From: Nitrospira sp. UBA2083
Lineage (GTDB): Bacteria > Nitrospirota > Nitrospiria > Nitrospirales > Nitrospiraceae
Length of the DNA stretch: 15,522 nt
Direction: 5' to 3'
Assembly: GCA_002331625.1 (NCBI GenBank)
Contig: DCZN01000001.1
Span: 32,687-48,208, forward strand
Shown here piece by piece: positions 7,181 through 12,550 of the stretch. The notes under the pieces were generated by a model. That model was not told where the DNA came from and made no database searches. It worked only from the letters and a program-made list of their open reading frames with translations. Made by a program: the position numbers and the translations under genes. Each line of letters begins with the position of its first letter. Position 1 is the first letter of the stretch.

Positions 7181-7455
7181 GTGTCGGTTTGTCCGCCTGA
7201 CTCGATCTTGCCGGTCAGGTGGGATGCGTGGAACGGCTCCCGTGCAGGCGTCATCCTCCCTCATGCGTTATCTGCAGTTTTTGGTTTCTCCGGCATTCCC
7301 TCCGGCGATTTGGCCATGAGGGCCCCATTTGCGTAACAGGCAAATAACAGGCCAGGATGAACACCGTAGAAATGATCGGAATTGCGAGGACATGTGCTGG
7401 TAGCTCTCAACAAGGAACCTCACGATGTGAATCTTTTTCGATTCGGTGCATCTGA
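7181..7455. other. Upstream region of the RTX gene, no gene found
   Basis: About 275 bases between the RTX start and the insertion sequence. It holds a palindrome/direct-repeat cluster (7327-7352) and an inverted repeat CCTGAC (7196-7201) / GTCAGG (7214-7219), which lies in the predicted 5' leader. I see no clear -35/-10 pair. The RTX promoter should lie here unless the neighbouring insertion has displaced it. Confidence 0.5.
7327..7352. promoter_or_regulatory. Candidate operator: palindrome overlapping direct repeats
   Basis: ATTTGC (7327-7332) and GCAAAT (7340-7345) form a perfect 6-bp inverted repeat with a 7-base centre. Overlapping it, TAACAGGC occurs twice (7334-7341 and 7345-7352) with an 11-base period, about one DNA turn. 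It lies ~155 bases upstream of the RTX start in non-coding DNA. Such layouts are typical of regulator binding sites, but no regulator can be named. Confidence 0.4.
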
Positions 7456-7463
7456 ATAGATTC

Positions 7464-7483
7464 CCCCGCCTTTACAGGCGGGG
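7464..7483. repeat. IS end hairpin (right end, relative to tnpA)
   Basis: CCCCGCCT-TTAC-AGGCGGGG: a perfect 8-bp stem with a 4-base loop, identical to the copy at 7958-7977. In this family subterminal hairpins are recognised by TnpA. Confidence 0.8.
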
Positions 7484-7488
7484 TTCTC

Positions 7489-7917
7489 TCAGAATTCAAG
7501 CTGCGCTTGTCCCGCGTCTTCCTTCCCTTGTCGGGCCACGTACCGTCTGATGATCTCCTCGGTAATCCCGACCGTGGATACAAAGTACCCGGTTGACCAG
7601 ATACCGCCGCGATCCCAATACACCTTATCCAGAAACCGAAACTTTCCCCGTAGTCTGCGGCTGGTGTTCTTCTTGATCGTCTCCACGGCAACACTCACGC
7701 TATATTTTGGCGGGATCACCATGTGCACATGCACATGATCCTTGTCGATCCCAATCTCCGTCAAATGCCAATCGGGGTAGTGTTTCTGCACCTCCAATAA
7801 CCTGACCCGCCAGTACTGGGCGACGCCCTCGACAAGGATCTTGCGGCGGTATCTGGTCACCCACACGATGTGGTACTGCGTCTTATAGACGGTGTGGGCC
7901 GCTCGTGGCAGTTTCAC
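7489..7917 (-). CDS. tnpA: IS200/IS605-family HUH transposase TnpA (142 aa)
   Basis: A Y1 transposase that cuts and rejoins single-stranded DNA. It has the family opening (TVYKTQYHIVWVTRYRRKIL), the metal-binding HUH motif in DKDHVHVHMVIPP (H63-V-H65), the YWDRGGIWSTGYFVSTVG block and the catalytic tyrosine Y126 in RRYVARQ. The spacing matches well-studied members (~140 aa, HUH near 64-66, Tyr near 127), so the protein appears intact. The frame opens with GTG at 7917; no in-frame ATG lies nearby and the ribosome site is weak, as is common for these tightly controlled genes. It reads away from ugd and toward the RTX upstream region. Confidence 0.93.
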   Translation of the reverse strand: MKLPRAAHTVYKTQYHIVWVTRYRRKILVEGVAQYWRVRLLEVQKHYPDWHLTEIGIDKDHVHVHMVIPPKYSVSVAVETIKKNTSRRLRGKFRFLDKVYWDRGGIWSTGYFVSTVGITEEIIRRYVARQGKEDAGQAQLEF

Positions 7918-7957
7918 GCATGCTAGTCTACCGGAAGCCGCGGGACCTTGCTCACAC

Positions 7958-7977
7958 CCCCGCCTTTACAGGCGGGG
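7958..7977. repeat. IS end hairpin (left end, relative to tnpA)
   Basis: The same 20-base palindrome as 7464-7483, placed upstream of tnpA. Because the sequence is not self-complementary in its loop, both copies are in the same orientation, as expected for ends recognised on one strand. Confidence 0.8.
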
Positions 7978-7990
7978 ACCTCCCGCTGGA

Positions 7991-8522
7991 GTAGATTCAG
8001 TAATGATAGCATGGATATACCGATCGATTTAGTCTGGAAGATGGCACGCAAGGGTGAGGCTTACTGATGTCGAGGCCTTTGGTAGGTTCGAGCTAGACCC
8101 TTTGTTCAGGAATTGGCGTCCTTGTGGTAATATATCTCCTCAAGAGGCTCATCGGGTTCTGGTCTGGAATCGTGCACGTCGTAGTAATTACAGTCTCCTC
8201 TTTGCCGCCCACCCTCCCAGCAACCGCCACTCCCTCATGACCTCACCTGAAGCGTGAGTTGAAATGCATCATCCGTTAACCGGCTTCACGTAAGTCAATC
8301 CCCTAAACCATCAATAGACCAAATTACTGTCAGGCATTACTTTGTGTATTTAGAGGTCGAATCCTATTTACATGTTACACGCTGCCTTCGCCTCATACGA
8401 TTCAGCTATAGGTTGGCCAAGAACATGATGTGATGAACGGGTTGAGGCTGCGCGACACATGCGCTCTCCACATTAATACCGTCCGAGGATCCTACTCGAA
8501 TCAAAGATCTCGCGAAGTTCGT
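7991..8522. other. Gene-free, AT-richer stretch between the IS and ugd
   Basis: About 530 bases with visibly lower GC than the flanking genes (around 43% on the lines near 8281-8400, versus well over 50% in coding regions). Only short open frames occur (for example 8054-8257 plus, 67 codons), none with protein-like features or a ribosome site. No tRNA, hairpin terminator or repeat stands out. It may be decayed DNA or a hot spot for insertions. Confidence 0.5.
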
Positions 8523-9848
8523 TCACCGAGTATCTCTTGGACTGCGAGCCGCACGCCCCACCGAGATATGCTTGAACCCGGCTGCCGCGACTCGTTCAGG
8601 ATCATAGACATTCCGAAGGTCAATGATCAGGGGCGTGCGCATGGCGGACCTCACCTTCTCAAATTCGAGATTTCTGAACACGTTCCACTCGGTCATGATC
8701 ACCAGGGCCTCCGCTCCTTCGGCCGCATGGTAGGCGTCTCGGCAGGCCTGAAGCTCCGGCATCAGCTGGCACGCCTCCGCCAGCGCCTCGGGGTCATACG
8801 CACGAATCCTGGCGCCTTCCGCCTGGAGTTCTCGAGCAATCGCTAACGCCGGAGCCTCTCGGAGGTCGTTCGTGTTCGGCTTAAAGGAAAGACCAAGGAA
8901 GGCCAACGTTTTCCCTTTCACGCCTCCGACTCCCTCTCGAATCTTGTCGACCATCCGCCTTCGCTGATCGTGATTCACCTGTGAAGCGGCTGCAGCAATC
9001 TGCATGGGATAGCCGTGGCGCTCACCGGTTTGAATGAGGGCCGCCAAGTCTTTCGGAAAGCAAGAGCCCCCGAAGCCAGGGCCCGCATGAAGGAACTTCC
9101 CTCCGATTCGATGGTCGAGCCCCATCCCCTTCGCCACCAACTGAACATTGGCTCCAACCTTCTCACAGAGATTGGCAATTTCATTGATAAATGAAATCTT
9201 CGTCGCCAAGAAGGCGTTGGAGGCATACTTGATCAGCTCAGCCGTCGGGACATCGGTGACCACAATCGGCGTTTCAATCAGATAGAGAGGCCGATACAGG
9301 TCCTTCATGATGGCGACGGCTTGGTCGCTGTCTGCGCCGATGACCACGCGATTCGGCCGCATGAAATCTTCGATGGCCGATCCCTCTCGCAGAAATTCCG
9401 GATTCGAGACCAGGTCAAACCCAAATGTTTTCGCCTGAGCTTTTGTGATGACCTCGCGAAGTGTTGCGCCGGTTCCGACTGGAACGGTCGACTTCGTCAC
9501 AATCACTTTATATCCAGTCATGTGACGGGCAATGCCTTTGCCCACCTCTTCAACGTATGAGAGATCGGCTGAGCCATCGCCCCTCGGCGGAGTCCCAACC
9601 GCGATAAAGATAACAAGCGCTTTCTCGACAGCCTTGGCAATATCCGTAGTAAAATTCAGCCTGCCTTCTTTGACCCCCTTGGCGACCAGTTCGGCAAGAC
9701 CGGGCTCATAGAACGGGATTTCGCCCTTTTCAAGCTTCTCGATTCGTCGACTATCGCTGTCCATGCAGGTGACGTGCACGCCGAACTCGGCGAAACAGGC
9801 GCCGGTCACGAGTCCCACGTAGCCGCTTCCGATCACACTGATGTGCAT
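8523..9848 (-). CDS. ugd: UDP-glucose 6-dehydrogenase (441 aa)
   Basis: Oxidises UDP-glucose twice with NAD+ to UDP-glucuronate, a precursor of exopolysaccharide, capsule or lipid-linked sugars; cytoplasmic. Residues 1-30 form the Rossmann start with GSGYVG (7-12) and the acidic strand end CMDSD. Later come FIAVGTPP (81-88), the STVPVGT block (120-126), SNPEFLREGSAI (148-159), AELIKYASNAF with catalytic-region K207, and GFGGSCFPKD (258-267) with the nucleophile C263. LSFKPNTNDLREAPA and the C-terminal UDP-binding domain complete it. Length is normal for the family. AGGAGG at 9853-9858 lies 4 bases before ATG 9848, so the start is secure. It is transcribed alone from a good promoter in the divergent gap. 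It shares the UDP-glucose pool with otsA. Confidence 0.96.
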   Translation of the reverse strand: MHISVIGSGYVGLVTGACFAEFGVHVTCMDSDSRRIEKLEKGEIPFYEPGLAELVAKGVKEGRLNFTTDIAKAVEKALVIFIAVGTPPRGDGSADLSYVEEVGKGIARHMTGYKVIVTKSTVPVGTGATLREVITKAQAKTFGFDLVSNPEFLREGSAIEDFMRPNRVVIGADSDQAVAIMKDLYRPLYLIETPIVVTDVPTAELIKYASNAFLATKISFINEIANLCEKVGANVQLVAKGMGLDHRIGGKFLHAGPGFGGSCFPKDLAALIQTGERHGYPMQIAAAASQVNHDQRRRMVDKIREGVGGVKGKTLAFLGLSFKPNTNDLREAPALAIARELQAEGARIRAYDPEALAEACQLMPELQACRDAYHAAEGAEALVIMTEWNVFRNLEFEKVRSAMRTPLIIDLRNVYDPERVAAAGFKHISVGRAARSPRDTR

Positions 9849-9852
9849 GAGC

Positions 9853-9858
9853 CCTCCT
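9853..9858 (-). promoter_or_regulatory. Ribosome-binding site of ugd
   Basis: A perfect AGGAGG on the minus strand, 4 bases before the ATG. It is among the strongest ribosome sites in the window and fixes the start. Confidence 0.8.
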
Positions 9859-9880
9859 CATCTTAAGCAATTGAACCGAG

Positions 9881-9910
9881 AGTATAGCAACCTGTACTGA
9901 CATCGAGCAA
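9881..9910 (-). promoter_or_regulatory. sigma70-like promoter for ugd
   Basis: On the minus strand TATACT (9886-9881) is preceded by TGC, giving an extended -10. TTGCTC (9910-9905) lies 18 bases upstream as the -35. The implied start, near 9875, leaves a leader of ~25 bases with the AGGAGG ribosome site. Confidence 0.6.
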
Positions 9911-9956
9911 CGCATTCCAGAAACGGTCAGTGCCGCAATGGTCCGTGTGGGTTTCG

Positions 9957-9986
9957 TTGACTCTTGTAAAATGCCTTGAGTACAAT
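9957..9986 (+). promoter_or_regulatory. sigma70-like promoter for the spermidine-synthase-like gene
   Basis: TTGACT (9957-9962), an 18-base spacer and TACAAT (9981-9986): each hexamer differs from consensus by one base. The predicted transcript start is near 9993, giving a ~50-base leader before ATG 10042. Confidence 0.7.
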
Positions 9987-10041
9987 CCGACGCCGTTTCT
10001 AGCCCGGTCAAAAGAAACACCTTCATGCCTGCACCCAGCCA

Positions 10042-11589
10042 ATGAGTCTTCACGCCCCACACATTCCACGCTGGTTTTTGCTGCTGACTGCGTTCGTGAC
10101 CGGCGCGGTCGTGATGGCGATGGAAATATTAGGCAGTCGGCTGTTGGCCCCCGTATTCGGCAGTTCATTGTTCGTCTGGGGCGCGCTGATCGGCGTCATC
10201 TTGGCCGCCATGAGCAGCGGGTACGCGTTCGGAGGATGGATCTCCGACCGCTATACCGGAGTACAGGTGCTGACTGCCCTACTGCTCTTCTCAGGTAGTT
10301 GGACGTTTCTCGTCGCGTGGGGTAAACAACCCATTCTGTTTGAGATCGAGAAGATGGTGCAAGACCCTCGTTGGGGCCCGTGTCTCGCTGCAACCATACT
10401 GCTTGCCCCTCCCGCGTTCGGACTCAGTGGGGTCTTGCCGGCCATGTTGCGTTTGGCGGTCGCAGATATGGATCACCTCGGCCGGCAGACCGGCCGCATG
10501 ATCGCGTTGTCGACTGTGGGCAGTCTCGCCGGAACCTGGGGGACTGCGTTCTTCCTCTTATCATGGCTCGGAAGCCAATCGTTGATGGCCTGGTTGGGAG
10601 GGATCCAGGTTGGGCTTGGCACCCTGTGGCTGCTGAAGGGAACCTCGGCTCGCCGATCGGCCCTATTACTTACCCTAGGTGGCGTCGCCCTGTTGGGAAC
10701 CATGGCTCTCAACCCGCTTCAACGATTGAAGGCTCCCATCTACCAGGAAGAAAGTCCGTACCAGCAGGTCCGCATTCGAGAAGACGATCTCTTCCGCTAT
10801 CTCGTCTTGGATCGAACGTTCCATGCCACGATGTGGAAAGTCGACCCGACCTCTCTGTTTCTTCCCTACAGCCAAATGATGGTGTCTTCGCTGGCACTGG
10901 TGTCCGAACCGAAACGCGGTCTCATTCTCGGTCACGGGGGAGGATCGATCGCCAAGTGGTTGGCGCAGCACTGGCCCTCATTGGAATTGGATATCGTGGA
11001 ATTCGACCCGGTCGTCGTCCGCATGGCCGAAGAGTATTTTGAGTATCGCCGGCCGGTCAATCATCACGTCTTCGTGAAAGACGGTCGAGCCTTTCTCAAC
11101 GCCACGGATCACACCTACGATGTCATGTGGATCGATGCCTTCGCCCGCGACATGATCCCGTTTCATCTCACCACAGCGGAATTTTACTCGCTCGTCCGTC
11201 GTCACCTGAACCCTGAGGGAATCCTGGCGGTCAATCTCGCGTCATCCGGCAAAGAAGGGGATCTTGCTCGAGCCGCTGCCGTGGTTCAAACCATGAAACA
11301 GGCCTTCCCAATCCTCACCACCTTCGCAGTCGAAGGTCCGTGGAAGACGGGAATGACCCCGGCGAAAAATCTCATCTTCTTTGGGGGCCATCTCGTTGAG
11401 CACGAATCAGTGGACAGCCTGATCACAAAGGTCACGGATATGGCGATGAATCAGCGTCTTCCGATGGACGTCATCTCCCTGTTGAGCACACGCCGAACCG
11501 AGCCGTGGCCCGCTGGCATCGTCCTGAGCGACGATTATGCTCCCTATGACCTGCTGCTTGGACGAGAGCGGTCACAATTGGTGGAATGA
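10042..11589 (+). CDS. Membrane protein fused to a spermidine-synthase-like domain (515 aa)
   Basis: The N-terminal half (residues ~11-222) has about seven hydrophobic helices, including WFLLLTAFVTGAVVMAMEILGSRLLAPVFG and the repeated GxxxxxxxxGYxxGGWxxDR pattern typical of 'fused MFS/spermidine synthase' proteins. Residues ~232-505 form a Rossmann methyltransferase-like domain related to SpeE: ESPYQQVRI, GHGGGS (297-302), VEFDP (319-323), KDGRAFL (346-352), YDVMWIDAF with D365, and the C-terminal LSDDYAPYDLLL (495-506) that marks this fused family. It could transfer an aminopropyl or similar group at the inner membrane, but the substrate is not established for the family, so polyamine synthesis should not be assumed. 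ATG 10042 has no clear ribosome site, yet the next in-frame Met lies inside the first helix. Transcribed alone from a strong promoter. Confidence 0.88.
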   Translation: MSLHAPHIPRWFLLLTAFVTGAVVMAMEILGSRLLAPVFGSSLFVWGALIGVILAAMSSGYAFGGWISDRYTGVQVLTALLLFSGSWTFLVAWGKQPILFEIEKMVQDPRWGPCLAATILLAPPAFGLSGVLPAMLRLAVADMDHLGRQTGRMIALSTVGSLAGTWGTAFFLLSWLGSQSLMAWLGGIQVGLGTLWLLKGTSARRSALLLTLGGVALLGTMALNPLQRLKAPIYQEESPYQQVRIREDDLFRYLVLDRTFHATMWKVDPTSLFLPYSQMMVSSLALVSEPKRGLILGHGGGSIAKWLAQHWPSLELDIVEFDPVVVRMAEEYFEYRRPVNHHVFVKDGRAFLNATDHTYDVMWIDAFARDMIPFHLTTAEFYSLVRRHLNPEGILAVNLASSGKEGDLARAAAVVQTMKQAFPILTTFAVEGPWKTGMTPAKNLIFFGGHLVEHESVDSLITKVTDMAMNQRLPMDVISLLSTRRTEPWPAGIVLSDDYAPYDLLLGRERSQLVE

Positions 11590-11611
11590 GAATGCGGTTC
11601 CTAGCAGGCTG

Positions 11612-11672
11612 AGGTCGAGGGTAAGGCTGAGTGGAGTTGTGATTTGCTTAACCTTAGCCTCAACCTTGACCT
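11612..11672. repeat. Long imperfect hairpin built from degenerate hexamers, between convergent genes
   Basis: 11612-11631 and 11653-11672 can pair over 20 positions with two mismatches and two G-U pairs, around a 21-base loop. The right arm reads as tandem hexamers AACCTT, AGCCTC, AACCTT, GACCTT, and the left arm is their near complement. Located 23 bases after the plus-strand gene's stop. It may act as a bidirectional terminator or be a copy of a dispersed genome repeat. Confidence 0.6.
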
Positions 11673-11680
11673 TCGCAAAG

Positions 11681-11708
11681 CTGACGGACTTTTTCAATAT
11701 CCTGTCAG
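11681..11708. terminator. Terminator-like stem just beyond otsB
   Basis: CTGACGG (11681-11687) pairs with CTGTCAG (11702-11708), including one G-U pair, around a loop containing TTTTT on the plus strand. It starts 3 bases past the otsB stop on the minus strand. The T-run lies within the loop rather than after the stem, so simple rho-independent action is not assured. From memory, similar gactttttca-containing motifs recur between Nitrospira genes; this was not checked. Confidence 0.45.
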
Positions 11709-11710
11709 AC

Positions 11711-12538
11711 TTATTCGTTGGGCCGCTGAACAGGCAGATTGGCACCATGTTCATGGCAGCCGCTCCAGGTGTGAATATTTTGGTTGCCGCCCTCGACGAT
11801 GAGTCGAAGCATCTCCGTGATTTCCGCTTGTTTTTTAAGGAAATATCTGGCGGAGGACCCGTTCTTCTTGCCGACCCGCACGGTCAGAATGCGATGATCC
11901 CGCAGCGCAAAGACATCTTCGTCGGTTTCGTCGTCTCCCACGTACAGAGCCGTGCTACAGTCAAGTCGGCGCATGTACTCTAGCAAGGCCGTCCCCTTAT
12001 GCGACGCGGTCGGCGGCATCACATTCACGACGGATTTGCCCAGGACGATGCGAGGAGGGGGAGACAATTCCCCGACAATTCGAGCAATCAGCGCCCGCGC
12101 CTCGTCTCGCTGATCGACGGTTCGATAGTGGAATGAGAGAGAATAGGATTTATTTTCGACCACCACACCGCTTCGAGTCAGCTCGTCCTGAAATCGCTCG
12201 TTGATCGACTGCAACCATGCGCCGCTGGTCTCTCGAACCTGCTGCATGTCTTCTTGGCGCGTATGAGGCCCCTCTGAACCATGGTTCCCGATCAAGTGCG
12301 GCACCACGGTCCCGACCCGTGCCCGCAAGTCCTCCACAGAGCGTCCTGAAATAATGGCCGTGGGGGCCCGCTTTGCGAGCTCTTCGAGCCAAAAACGGAT
12401 AGGACGCGAGAGTTTCGCCGCATGATGCTCCCGAACGATCTTCGCCAAGGTCCCGTCAAAATCAAAAGCATACAGAGACCGCCCCTTCAGAAGCGTCTCC
12501 AGCTCCAGCTTCCCTTTTGCTGTCAACAGATAATCCAT
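11711..12538 (-). CDS. otsB: Trehalose-6-phosphate phosphatase (275 aa)
   Basis: A HAD-superfamily enzyme that removes phosphate from trehalose-6-phosphate, the second step of the OtsAB pathway; cytoplasmic. Motif I is AFDFDGTLA with D26 and D28, motif II is IISGRS with S64, and the family GNHGSEG lies at 84-90. Motif III is K181 in ASHKGTALL and motif IV is GDDETDED (201-208) in the order expected. The cap domain lies between about 95 and 175. Length is typical for OtsB apart from ~25 extra polar residues at the C-terminus (HTWSGCHEHGANLPVQRPNE). The start has AAAGG 4 bases upstream and lies 12 bases after the otsA stop, so the two are co-transcribed. It converges with the spermidine-synthase-like gene. 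Confidence 0.95.
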   Translation of the reverse strand: MDYLLTAKGKLELETLLKGRSLYAFDFDGTLAKIVREHHAAKLSRPIRFWLEELAKRAPTAIISGRSVEDLRARVGTVVPHLIGNHGSEGPHTRQEDMQQVRETSGAWLQSINERFQDELTRSGVVVENKSYSLSFHYRTVDQRDEARALIARIVGELSPPPRIVLGKSVVNVMPPTASHKGTALLEYMRRLDCSTALYVGDDETDEDVFALRDHRILTVRVGKKNGSSARYFLKKQAEITEMLRLIVEGGNQNIHTWSGCHEHGANLPVQRPNE

Positions 12539-12550
12539 GATGCCTTTCTA

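Larger units (their letters stand above)
7456..7990 (-). mobile_element. IS200-type insertion sequence (single tnpA, no tnpB)
   Basis: One HUH transposase gene flanked by identical hairpins at 7464-7483 and 7958-7977. On the minus strand, GAATCTAC lies just before the left end (7998-7991) and GAATCTAT at the right end (7463-7456). They differ by one base, as expected for the cleavage sites of IS200/IS605 elements, which move as single strands and make no target duplication. The boundaries follow from that reading. The ~535-base size is compact for the family. There is no passenger gene. The element sits between the RTX gene and ugd. Confidence 0.75.

Noticed and set aside
8054..8257. Small plus-strand open frame of 67 codons in the AT-rich gap
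   Set aside because: No ribosome site, no recognisable protein pattern, and located in DNA that looks non-coding.
8350..8370. tRNA T-loop-like string (GGTCGAATCC)
   Set aside because: It lacks the full GTTCGA loop, and no acceptor, D or anticodon stems can be formed around it.
10371..11042. Plus-strand open frame of 223 codons inside the spermidine-synthase-like gene
   Set aside because: An alternative frame of a well-supported gene, with an Arg/Gly/Ser-rich shadow composition.
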